Shown here piece after piece: positions 55,730 through 64,000 of a DNA stretch of 64,000 nucleotides (positions are counted from its first letter, which is position 1; each line of letters opens with the position of its first letter). The notes under the pieces are model-generated. The model was not told the DNA's origin. It was given only the letters and a program-made list of their open reading frames with translations, and ran no database searches. Made by a program: the position numbers and the translations under genes. The stretch is from Cycas panzhihuaensis (taxonomy: Eukaryota > Cycadophyta): contig CM041465.1 in assembly GCA_023213395.1 (NCBI GenBank), positions 175,405,741 to 175,469,740 of the forward strand, in the 5' to 3' direction.

Positions 55730-56856
55730 CTATTGGAAGTATTGGCCTAGCTGTTGAAAAGATGGTCCTCCATGTAGAAAGCTAGGGCCTCCTTGTTGAA
55801 AGTAAGGGCCTCCTTGTTGAAAGCTTGGCCCACTTTGTTGAAAGCTAGGGCCACCTTGTTGAAAGTTGGACCCACATGGTTGTCCCCCTTGGTTCTAAAG
55901 CATCTAGAAATCAGTTTGTCTTCTCCTACAGTCAACAGTAAGGTGCCCATTTTTCCCACAATACATGCAAGTGACATTTTGTCTACGTTGTTGATTCCTT
56001 GGTAGTTGATATTGTTATGGTAGTTGTAGCTGTTGAGACTGTTGAGAGGAAGTGCCAACCTGTTGAAACTATGGTTGCTGATGTGTTGGATGTTGACTTG
56101 GTTGTTGTGAGATGTTCAAGGAGCCAAACTGATGAGCAAGGGTTTGCTAATGACTTGGCTACTGGCTTGGTTATTGAGGCGCCTTGTTCCTTTCTAAATT
56201 TCTGGCTACAAATGTAGGGGCAGAGTCAGAAGTAAATGTCACTCCTTAGCGATTAAGAATGTTCTCCTCCCTAAAAAAGAGTCCTTCAAAGGTGTTGAAG
56301 TCCATTTTGGTAAAGGTATCGTAAAATTTAGATGCAAAACCATTATATTCTATAGGAAGGATGTTAAGGATGCTAGACATAAGGTCATGGTCAGAGGGAG
56401 ATTCACCAAGGATGATAAATTGGTTTCTGATTGTTTTAACTTCAATCAGGTGGATTGTGATGGTTCCAGCAACAGGTATACCAAAAAGGCATGCCTTTAA
56501 GGTTAGAGACCTAGAGTCATCCTTTCTCTCATAAAGGGTGCAAATGATAGTCCAAGCTTCATGGGAGGTTTTGGATGTTTCAATATTTTAGTCCACTTGG
56601 TCTTCTACACCCAAGTGGAGAATGAGAGGGCAATGTTGTCCTTAACTTTGAAATTGGCTAAAGCAACTGGATCTGGTGGAATTTCAATGGTGAGATCATT
56701 TGGATCCTTTGTAGGTATGGGTAGAGGTATTTCACAATTGACATAGGCCCAATAAACATTCATGATAAGAAGGTTTTTAAATTATTTCTTCCAAGCTAAA
56801 AAATTATTTATACCACTCAGTTTAATGTTATTGGACGAAAGCATTTGAGCTGCCAT
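55730..56856 (-). pseudogene. E gag with zinc knuckle and Gly/Gln/Phe repeat
   Basis: Start at the ATG at 56856 (MAAQMLSSNNIKLSGINN). The capsid part has FLAWKKxFKNLL, IPLPIPTKDPNDLTIEIPPDP, WTKILKHP..MKLGLSFAP, ILGESPSDHDLMSSILNILP and YNGFASKFYDTFTK. After frame breaks the zinc knuckle CMYCGKNGHLTVDC (~55970-55930, CX2CX4HX4C) is intact. About seven tandem 7-residue repeats of GGPSFQQ type follow (55885-55735). Stops and shifts are present in the capsid, including one near 56750. Confidence 0.78.
55735..55885 (-). repeat. 21-bp coding minisatellite in E gag
   Basis: About seven tandem 21-bp units (plus-strand form GAAAGCTAGGGCCTCCTTGTT) encode FQQGGPS-like heptapeptides on the minus strand, between zinc knuckle and protease. 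Units differ by a few bases. Confidence 0.9.
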
Positions 56857-58759
56857 TTGAGAGTGTCTTTTTTGCTTTTGTGTCCTACTTACCTAGTTGG
56901 GCTACTAAATTAGAATGCTAAATTTAGGTGTCTCTAGGAAGCCCTCGGTTGCTATTCTATCTAATGGCACCTGCCCGCAAGTGGCAAATCAGAGACCCTA
57001 TATACTGGTACATGAGCTACTAAGAAGGTCAAAGAGCCCCCTGACTTGTTGGTCCACCTGCACCAGACTTATACCTAGCAATAGATCTAACTGAGAACTG
57101 CTAACCAAAGCACTCACCCCCTCCTAGCCTAGCCTGGTCTCCAAACTCCAAGGTAAGGTTTACACCTCAACCTACCACTTAATACGCCTTATAACCAATG
57201 GTCTTCTCTAATATCTACAGAATTCGAGAAGAACCAATGACATATACGGAGTGGTAACTTCAAGGGTCCTAATCGTTCCCCTTACAAGGCTAGTAAAGTT
57301 GTCTAGTAGATTAAGAGTTATTTTTCTTAATGTTTTGAATTGAAATTGATTTTAAAATGTGATCTTATTTATAGAGAGGGTTCCTTTTATAAAATAAAAG
57401 AAAGGAGACTTAAAAAAATAATTACTTAAAAGAAATGAGAAGGTTTATAGTGCTCTTTTAATGGACTTTGCTCCAAGTGAAGACCAACCTCCTTCACATA
57501 AGAAGGACACCTACGACCATAAAGCACAAACACTTGTTAGCCAAAAAAAAAAGATAGGGCAACATATAAGATATATATAACCAGCATTCAACAGATATAT
57601 TCTTTGCAAAACGAAAAAAAACCTTCAATTTGTGAAAACAATACATATAAGAGCCCAAACAGAAGTGTCAACTTTAATTGCTAAGAAACCCTTAAAAAAC
57701 TGCTCAAAACTAAATAAAATCAGCTCTAATCTGTAAGCCTCTGAATTAGGATTCCAATGGTTTAGACGATGTTCAAATTTGTCCTCTTGTTGAAAAGTTA
57801 TCGCCAAAACAGTGTCGGGTACTCCTTATGGGCAAAAAACTAAATTGGGGTGGCTTAAGCCCCCTTTCACAGATGAGCTCCCAGTCTGAGCAAGTCTACA
57901 TATGACCACCGACTAAGCTGCAGAGGGGCTGACAGACTTCAAAAACTATGAAATATCAAATATATTTTTTGATTTTGCAAAAAATATTAAAAACAACTTA
58001 TAATATTTCAAGTTCGCCCCCTTTTAACGTAAGATCCTAGTCATCGGGGGTTCAACTTGACCTCAAATAGTAGCCCCCTTCGCCGATTTGAAAGCCAACT
58101 CAAATCTAATTAAATTTATAAGAAACCTTGTAAAAAAAATAATAATAATCAAATTGGATTAGCTCCACAGCAGCTGCACAAATTTTGATGGCAAACCACG
58201 CATTTTTAGGCGATGAACTTGCTTCAAATCTGTACTAAAATGCATTGAGGCACTGCAAAGTCAATCCCAGATAGACGCAAGAGGTTTTCATATGTTTTTC
58301 CACCTTTCGCAGGTCCGTACGAGGCCATACAATGAAGAAATGGGCGACAAAGTGTGCATGCGAGCCACAAGCCAAAAATGGACCAAAACTCGATTAAATC
58401 AAGTAGAAATTGCTTAGATTTGATGTTAAATCACCTCATAGGACTATAGGAATAGTCTAACAATAGTCTGGAAGCAAATTGAAGCCCCCACGAGCAGATT
58501 TGAAACCACAACAAGTTGGAATGAGAGAAAATAGATGTTGAACAGGCTGAAACAATAGAAATAGTACATCGTATTAGCATGACACTATAGCAATAAGGCC
58601 AGAGGACTACTACTAGCTGGTCAGGCAGCAAACGGGAGCATCCATGTGGAGAATACACACTATAGTAGTATCAGATTTGCTGGAAACTACTAAAACTAAT
58701 TGAAAATTGTAGAAATGAAGGTAAACAGGGTGTCGTTATTGACGAACAGGCCACTGTTT
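56857..58759 (-). other. E leader, 1.9 kb, non-coding
   Basis: This lies between the E primer site and gag. No retroelement domain or long frame is present on either strand. It includes a C-rich stretch (56960-57180), an AT-rich stretch and a good 5' splice-site-like motif on the minus strand (AGGTAAGT, ~56890) just upstream of gag. It is unusually long for a copia leader. It may contain a further insertion too decayed to recognise. Confidence 0.45.
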
Positions 58760-59135
58760 TGTTAACATTTTAACATGGAGAGCAATCACCAACCACAAAC
58801 ATCAAAGAACAGAGATTAACATAATATAATCAGAATGCATTAACATATCAGAACACCCAAGACTCAATATGAGTCTTGATGATGTGATGTATCTATACAC
58901 TACCTCAACCACCTTTATATACCAAAGAGGTGGGAGACTATACAACACAAGTAATGCATGTGGGACAAATACCTTTGTCCTAACCAATAGCATTATACCA
59001 CTAACTTGACCAATAAGCTTCTATCTTTTTACATAGTATTATAATGACCCTTTGACCCTAAGACTTAGGATTATGACTAATAATCCTAGGACCCACTTTC
59101 ACTTAACCACACACATTAAATATTATATTCTAACA
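58760..59135 (-). repeat. F 3' LTR (376 bp)
   Basis: On the minus strand it starts TGTTAGAATATAA and ends ..TTAAAATGTTAACA. It contains CTTTATATACC (complement 58910-58925) as a TATA region. The PPT abuts at 59136. Confidence 0.92.
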
Positions 59136-59937
59136 CCTCCCCTTAATGTTTAATGTTTAAACTAAGGACAATTTGACATAACCGACATACATTAACTCTT
59201 GACTTGAATTTGAGACTATAGACACTAAAGACACTTTGACACATGATTATCAACAGACTCCAATGCACTTTGTCTTCTTTGAATCTCCACCGTCTTGATC
59301 TTGGAAAGGTCTTGAACACTTTGTCTTGGGCTTGATCTTGGCCTTCAATCCTGTAGTGTCATTTTTGACGTAGTCCTTTGAACTGATGGTCTTCAAGTTT
59401 TGCTTCTTTCACCTTCATACACAATTGAGAATCCTTTGGCATGCAAGGCAAGTAGCGAATGATAGGTAATTTATCATGATCCAGCATGTACTCATCAAAG
59501 ATGTCTTCAAGGTATCCATCAAGTATGTCTTCTATCACCTATTTGCTTCCTCTTTCTTCAGTACGTGAGTAACCAAAAAAATAGATGTTAGCAATATCAT
59601 CATTATCCAAATGTAGCAATGAGTTATCAATCAGTGAGACACCATTATCCTCCCCTAAAGCAATGAATTCATCGAGACGAGTTCCAATTGCTTTATCATT
59701 GTTACCTGTAGTCTGTGTAAGATACCCCGTTTTCTTCATATCACCCAAAAGATTCCATGAACTAAGTATAATGAGTATTTTCATGATACTCACATGCATA
59801 TATTTCGTGATTATGGATACGCATACATGGAACATTATTTCAATATGATTGACTTTTATGATCAGGTAACCTACCCAAAAGGCAATATGATTTCGACAAG
59901 CAAGATTCTGATGATATGTTATCCTCCTTATGTTCCT
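59136..59937 (-). pseudogene. F unknown acidic frame in place of pol
   Basis: On the minus strand an open frame from 59835 reads GTRLDEFIALGEDNG, LLHLDNDDIANIYFFGYS. After one TAG it continues in frame as VIEDILDGYLEDIFDEYMLD, KLPIIRYLPCMPKDSQ to about 59360. That is some 155 codons rich in Asp, Glu and Leu. I do not recognise the family. It sits where pol would be expected, between gag and the polypurine tract. The remaining 200 bp next to the LTR show nothing. Confidence 0.4.
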
Positions 59938-60696
59938 TTAGAAACAACTTTCTAGTGCTGCTCTAGGATATGCTGTTATAATTTTGATTTTTTCAAAGAT
60001 GATGACAGAGGATGCAACCGAGTTGAAAGAGATCATGGATAGTTTCCAATACATCCATATCACTGTATGACCTGTTATCATTTGAATTCTTCCTATCAAC
60101 CTGTCAACACAAACTAGGATAATATTATCCATACCTTTTGTTAGGCACCTTGTGTCTCTATGAACTGCTACCGGTAAGGATTGATGCCTTGAGTCTTCAG
60201 CCTCCAAAGTTGGTTCCTTGATGAGACTTGAAGTATTTGATAGAGTCATGGCTTTGTCACGTTGCTTTTCCCTTTTCTCTTTTCTCTTCAATTTCTTCCT
60301 TTGATTCTTTGCCCTTTTGATTTTCTGCTGTACTTCTTCAGGTCCTTTTTCATGCACTTCTGTCAGTAGTTTCCAAGCGGCTTCAGTTGAGTTGGTATTC
60401 TGTAGAACCTGGATAATAAAGTGATAGGAAGAAGGGAGGTTATCCTTATCAATGGCTGCAAGTATCACGTCAATAACAATTCTGTTTTTCCTTTTGAAAA
60501 TTTCCTCCCCTTCTTTGTGAGTCATTCCAGTACCCACGACTGTTTTCCAAAGTTTCTTCAATACAAATAGGCTCTCCATCTTAATTTTCCAAAAACGAAA
60601 ATTAGTTCCAATATATTTGAGCTGAGGAAAGAGAAGATCTGATAGCCAGTATTCATTTCTTTCAGGCACAAAGGTGATAATGTCACTTAACTCCAT
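59938..60696 (-). CDS. F gag-like protein (copia capsid), open 252 codons
   Basis: The frame starts at the ATG at 60696 (MELSDIITFVPERNEYW). The copia capsid-like part has FPQLKYIGTNFRFWKIKMES, LFVLKKLWKTVVGTGM and AAIDKDNLPSSYHFIIQVLQ, then STEAAWKLLTEVHE, matching the F-x-x-W-x-x-x-(I/M)-x-x-x-L and A-W-x-x-L features of UBN2-type gag. A Lys/Arg/Glu-rich stretch follows (residues ~120-150, RAKNQRKKLKRKEKREKQR), likely RNA-binding or nuclear-localising. No zinc knuckle is seen. The last third has no recognisable domain and may be out of the ancestral frame. It is the only uninterrupted gag in the window and could still be expressed. Confidence 0.55.
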   Translation of the reverse strand: MELSDIITFVPERNEYWLSDLLFPQLKYIGTNFRFWKIKMESLFVLKKLWKTVVGTGMTHKEGEEIFKRKNRIVIDVILAAIDKDNLPSSYHFIIQVLQNTNSTEAAWKLLTEVHEKGPEEVQQKIKRAKNQRKKLKRKEKREKQRDKAMTLSNTSSLIKEPTLEAEDSRHQSLPVAVHRDTRCLTKGMDNIILVCVDRLIGRIQMITGHTVIWMYWKLSMISFNSVASSVIIFEKIKIITAYPRAALESCF

Positions 60697-61439
60697 GAGG
60701 AAAGGACTAACTTAAGAGCAACTACTTTGCCCAGAACAAAAGTAGATCAACAACAAATATTCTGTGATCTCAATGCTGCTAACTATTTTGAAGAAGTAGA
60801 TACCTAAGAGCAATCCTTGCTATTTTTGCCCCAACACTAATTTTTCACAGTTTCTATGCACAGAATAAAAGCAGACATACTAGTCAAAATATGATCCTTG
60901 CCTTCAGCAAACCCATCCTCAATTTAGAAAGGGGTTGATCATCGGAGTTTATCCGTGGTGTTACTACTGTCCATTTGCAGACTCAATGATGATGTGCTCA
61001 GTTGGCAGTGAACAAGTAAACAGCAATCTTCAACTAGCAGTACTTACAATGAACAAACAAGCAGCAGTCTTCAAATAACGTCTTCAAACAGTACTCAGAC
61101 AATACTTCCTTTAATCCAGAATTCTGGTATACCTCCCATAGACTCAGATTTCACATGAACAGTGGTGCAGTCAGGTTTCGGATGTTGCCAGAAGAATAGC
61201 GGTTGAGTTGATGCTTTACGGTGAGAAAAGCACACGGAAGTCGTGATGCTTCAATGACAAGATGTATGTACAAAGGCGTCAAATGAACCTCTGATCATTG
61301 GCAATAAGGAGATCCTCTGACAGCAAGTCGCCATATAGAATCCTCGTCCAATCTTTCTAACATCATCAGTTGCTGCCCTTCTCATCTACATGTCAAAATT
61401 CTGGACCCTCTTCAAGCAGAGTCCTTATAGATGGCGTCA
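60697..61439 (-). other. F leader between gag and captured gene
   Basis: There is no recognisable coding sequence. Minus-strand sequence next to the captured exon (61440-61250) may be further transcript of the captured gene, but I cannot match it. Confidence 0.4.
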
Positions 61440-61858
61440 GGATGAATTGCTCTTAGACATAATTACGATCTGTTTTGTGGACGTAATTAGATTCTCATGT
61501 TGCCATTCCACCTCATGGCTGCGGCTAGAGATGCGGCAACAGCAAATAATATTATTGTCATAAACCAAAGAAACTGTAGGTCTATCTCCTTCAAATTTTC
61601 TGTAATTCCTCCAAGAGGGACAATGGTACCCCAGATGAATGCCAGACTTCCCAAACCGCTGCCAGCCTTTTCCAAGACTGCAAGTCTGAAGGCAAACAGA
61701 ATTAATTTCTTCTCAGGAGCCTCAGAGGGTGGTTGGAGTGGGTTTGATTGACTCTTTCCTTCTCTTTTGTAAGGGACAGTTACGGTGCATCTCATGAATT
61801 TTGGGCCTTGTGGCTGGAACGGAGAAATAAGAAAGCTTCTGCTAAACAGTCCTCTCAA
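61440..61858 (-). pseudogene. Captured host gene fragment: plant membrane protein family
   Basis: Minus-strand code from 61858: CTVTVPYKREGKSQSNP, then LILFAFRLAVLEKAGSGLG, SLAFIWGTIVPLGG, FLWFMTIIL. After a one-base frame change near 61545 it reads ISSRSHEVEWQHENLIT to about 61490. The order R-L-A-x-L-E-K-A-x-S-G-L-G-x-L-x-F-I-W-x-T-V-x-L-G-G ... W-F-x-T-I-I-L ... S-R-S-H-E-x-E-W-Q-H is a conserved block I recall from a plant-specific family annotated only as transmembrane proteins. Two hydrophobic helices are visible. It is not a retroelement domain. It lies in the F leader in the same sense as gag. Fragmentary and frameshifted. Family recognition is from memory, without a search. Confidence 0.68.
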
Positions 61859-62380
61859 ACTATTAATAGAATTTTCCTTCTCCGTTCAGTTAATCTCTGT
61901 ATTTAAAGACACGACATATACAACCATTACCTGGCCAGGAACGACGGAATATGGATTGAGGACAGCACGTTGATGGAGACGAATCAATCCTTTACTTAGA
62001 CGGGGGTAAATTGATCCTCTACAATGAAACCTACTCATAACCACCGCGAATACACTGCCATAAACGCCATGTAGATCCACCGTGAACCTGCACAGAGTTG
62101 TGGAGTCTGTTGAAACTCGTGAGGGAATTGATTTGGATGAGATGATAGAGAGGAATTCAGCCTTGTACCTAGGTTTGGACAACAGACATAGTAATCTAAG
62201 CAAGAGGGATGAAGATTTGGAAGCGATTTGGCTTTTTATCCAGGAATTTTGTAACAGTCTTCTACAAGATGAACAAAAATGACATAACCAAGTGAAAGTG
62301 GATCGTTTGTCAATGCCCAGATGACAGATCAGCCTGTGAGATTTAGGGAGTGTCACAGTTGCTAACTTGACCTTGATTTG
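61859..62380 (-). other. F leader segment of unknown origin
   Basis: A 168-codon minus-strand frame (62392-61886) and a 66-codon plus-strand frame (62082-62282, acidic, DLEAIWLFIQEFCNSLLQDE) overlap here. Neither matches a family I know. The plus-strand frame looks more protein-like in composition. It may be captured host sequence in antisense. Confidence 0.35.
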
Positions 62381-62391
62381 ATCTGATACCA
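62380..62391 (-). promoter_or_regulatory. Internal PBS-like sequence next to the tRNA half
   Basis: The minus-strand sequence right after the tRNA anticodon loop reads TGGTATCAGATC, 11/12 to the tRNA-iMet primer site. It may be a relic primer site, or simply the decayed anticodon-stem and variable region of the tRNA, which is similar by chance. Confidence 0.4.
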
Positions 62392-62427
62392 TGGCAGGGT
62401 ACTATTCTACCACTAGACCACTGGTGT
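62381..62427 (-). pseudogene. tRNA-Gly(GCC) 5' half
   Basis: On the minus strand 62427-62391 matches plant tRNA-Gly(GCC) from position 2 through the anticodon: CACCAGTGGTCTAGTGGTAG then AATAGTACCCTGCC. Only base 1 differs (A for G). The anticodon GCC is at 62395-62393. Past the anticodon loop, similarity holds for only about ten more bases with changes. The T arm and acceptor 3' strand are absent, so it is not a functional tRNA gene. Confidence 0.78.
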
Positions 62428-62429
62428 TG

Positions 62430-63144
62430 TTCTGGATTCGCTTTGAGGCGAGCAGGATGTAAACATGTTTCAGAAGACACTATCAACTCCAGAAAATGGT
62501 TTAGTAGAGCTAAACACAGAAACTGATCAAAATACATGTTCACGGTCTGGACATCTTTTCACTACGAATCAGAGTGTCCTGGTTGATGATGTGTTAGTCA
62601 CACTGTGCCAATTTATGAAGGATATGCCCTGCCTCACACTATCCTTAGATTGGATGTTATGGGGCTCACCCTAGAGTTGTTATTGGTCCAGGACCTGTAC
62701 ACCGCCGATCTTACTGTTGACAATCAACTAAGGTGCTCTTGAGATTCCACAGTCTTGCTTATACAGATTTCTAAATTTTGCCCAATTGTCTCCAGTTATA
62801 GCTATGGCGTTTAGTAGTAACTAGGTTTTTACAACAGACCCTAAGAAGATTGCAGCTTTAAATCTAAAAACTAGATCTTGATGCCCAGTTTCTTCACCTC
62901 AAGATAATTACTTAATAAGCTTATGGGAGTAGGGTTACCTGGCAAAATTCTGCCCTGCAGTATTAATCACCTTGGAACTTCACCTTCCCAATCCAAATCC
63001 TCAATCTGGCAGCTGGTCCACAAATCTCCCTTCACCACCACAACCTCCTCAATATGCAACCTCTTAAATCTTCATTCTGTCAGGCGCCCTGATGGAGTCT
63101 CCTTCCTTCTTTATCTGCACACAAAAGCCTTGGCAAGCAACCTT
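62430..63144 (-). other. F leader next to primer site
   Basis: No recognised gene. Plus-strand frames at 62465-62674 and 62923-63162 have no family match. The second is Ser/Pro-rich and overlaps the primer site, so it is unlikely to be real. Confidence 0.45.
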
Positions 63145-63156
63145 GCTCTGATACCA
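63145..63156 (-). promoter_or_regulatory. F primer-binding site (tRNA-iMet)
   Basis: Minus-strand TGGTATCAGAGC, perfect, directly next to the F 5' LTR. Confidence 0.93.
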
Positions 63157-63524
63157 TGTTAACATTTTAACATGGAGAGCATTCACCAACCACAAACATC
63201 AAATAACAGAGATTAACATAATATAATCAGAATGCATTAACATATCAGAACAGCCAAGACTCAATATGAGTCTTGATGATGTGATGTATCTATACACTAC
63301 CTCAACCACCTTTATATACCAAAGAAGTGGGAGACTATACAACACAAGTAATGCATGTGGGACAAATACCTTTGTCCTGACCAATAGCATTACACCACTA
63401 ACTTGACCAATAAGCTTCTATCTTTTTACATAGTATTATAATGACCCTAAGACTTAGGACTATGACTAATAATCCTAGGACCCACTTTCACTTAACCACA
63501 CACATTAAACATTATATTCTAACA
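63157..63524 (-). repeat. F 5' LTR (368 bp)
   Basis: It pairs with 58760-59135. It lacks an 8-base segment (ttgaccct) present in the other copy. About eight substitutions separate them. Confidence 0.92.
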
Positions 63525-63572
63525 CGTTTCTCAGCCAAACTCACAATAAACTGAATAAAATGCACATTACAA

Positions 63573-63584
63573 GCTCTGATACCA
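63573..63584 (-). promoter_or_regulatory. E primer-binding site (tRNA-iMet)
   Basis: Minus-strand TGGTATCAGAGC, perfect, directly abutting the E 5' LTR. The F insertion lies only ~45-55 bp into the leader. Confidence 0.93.
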
Positions 63585-63963
63585 TGTCAAATTTATCAAC
63601 AGGATCATATAACATGTGCATTCAAATAAATCAGAAGCAAAAACTAAGATTAACACAAAACAATAGAGCAAATTGATTGCAGGAACACACTATGGGTAAA
63701 TTGGTTACACCGTACGTCTAAATTTAAGCAAAGCTTCCACATATATCAAAAGATTAATATACAAATGAAGAGATAGTGCTTAATTTATAAGCATACGAAG
63801 CCCAAATACAAACAATATGATTGGTCGACTTAGCGGCAAGTGGGCAGACCTGACCAAACTACAAATTACATTTTAATTTACAAAGGGGGTCTCACCCTAT
63901 GATACAAAAGGTACAATTACATGTAAAATAAAACACAATGAGGGGTCGTTAGATGTTTTAACA
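63585..63963 (-). repeat. E 5' LTR (379 bp)
   Basis: Same length as 46835-47213. It is flanked on the right by caaag, the probable original target duplication. Confidence 0.92.
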
Positions 63964-64000
63964 CAAAGGCCCTCAAATGGCTAACAGTTAGCTTTCTATC
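63964..64000 (-). pseudogene. A2 pol resumes (integrase C-terminal segment)
   Basis: Minus-strand code DRKLTVSHLRAFG matches the A1 segment DKKPTVRHLRTF (~11970). It joins across E to GTAYMHIPHQQRKK at 46834. The element continues beyond the window. Confidence 0.85.

Larger units (their letters stand above)
58760..63524 (-). mobile_element. F: non-autonomous copia-type element with captured sequences
   Basis: LTRs of 376 bp (58760-59135) and 368 bp (63157-63524) are about 98% identical by eye, apart from one 8-bp length difference. The flanking target duplications are tgttt (58755-58759) and cgttt (63525-63529). A perfect tRNA-iMet primer site (63145-63156) and a polypurine tract (complement of CCTCCCCTTAATG) are present. 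Inside, on the minus strand, there is a copia-like gag (60696-59938), no protease, integrase or RT, an unknown acidic frame, and a 2.4-kb leader. The leader holds a host gene fragment and a partial tRNA-Gly. F lies in the E leader. Confidence 0.9.
46835..63963 (-). mobile_element. E: copia element, minus strand, split by D and F
   Basis: Two 379-bp LTRs (46835-47213 and 63585-63963) flank the element. The target duplications are caaaa (46830-46834) and caaag (63964-63968). Removing E with one duplication restores the A2 frame (..RAFGGTAYM..). Its own internal part is 47214-48753, 53835-58759 and 63530-63584. D and F fill the rest. By eye the LTRs differ at roughly 8% of sites, nearly all transitions, so E is clearly older than D and F. 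Confidence 0.9.

Noticed and set aside
62082-62282. Plus-strand 66-codon frame in F as a host gene.
   Set aside because: The composition is protein-like but no family is recognised, no extension or splice context is visible, and it is antisense to F. Kept only as a note.
61886-62392. Minus-strand 168-codon frame upstream of the captured gene as the gene's N-terminus.
   Set aside because: It overlaps the tRNA-Gly remnant, and the residues are Ser/Leu/Arg-rich without domain character. It ends before the captured block in a different context.
1-64000. CRISPR arrays, bacterial operons, rRNA genes, complete tRNA genes.
   Set aside because: None seen. The direct repeats present are LTRs, coding minisatellites or the 8.5-kb duplication, and the only tRNA similarity is the 5' half at 62391-62427.

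Overview
This is nuclear DNA from a plant with a large, repeat-rich genome. I see no complete host gene. Almost everything that can be identified is an LTR retrotransposon. The evidence for a plant is Ty1/copia elements primed by initiator tRNA-Met, Ty3/gypsy chromoviruses with chromodomains, a Ty3/gypsy element of Athila/Tat type (tRNA-Asp primer site and an extra open reading frame after integrase), and a captured fragment of a plant membrane-protein gene. A gymnosperm or another large-genome seed plant is plausible, but the sequence does not settle it. I use private labels for the elements: G1-G3 are gypsy; A, B, C, D, E, H and I are copia; F and L are non-autonomous; K is an LTR element with no recognised coding sequence.

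Layout. 1-1534 is unassigned. 1535-10889 is G1, a 9.3-kb Ty3/gypsy element whose 3' LTR is cut short. 10890-14575 is A1, a 5'-truncated copia with its 3' LTR. It sits in H (14576-15530), the 3' end of another copia, which in turn sits on the 3' end of chromovirus G2 (15531-18778). 18779-25742 is K, which contains the non-autonomous element L (21292-25098). 25336-33832 and 33836-42328 are two head-to-tail copies of one 8.5-kb unit. Each unit carries the K 3' LTR remnant, a chromovirus tail (G3), a copia integrase fragment (I), a reversed solo-like LTR, copia B and copia C. The second unit runs on to the end of C and its 3' LTR (43471).

From 44118 to the window end is a minus-strand nest, largely datable by order. 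Copia A2 (44118-46834, resuming at 63964) was split by copia E (46835-63963). E was later split by copia D (48754-53829, target duplication gaagg, LTRs 172/174 identical by eye) and by F (58760-63524). F keeps only a gag gene. Its long leader contains a host gene fragment and half of a tRNA-Gly gene.

Functionally this is a graveyard. Nearly every gag-pol frame has stops and frameshifts, many of which look like C-to-T decay (CAG/CAA to TAG/TAA, TGG to TAG), and several catalytic motifs are altered. The points most worth following are the tandem duplication whose junction lies in the reverse transcriptase YVDD motif, the very young yet coding-dead D, the gene- and tRNA-capturing F, the G1 accessory ORF and second gag-like module, and a short poly(A) retroposon in A2.
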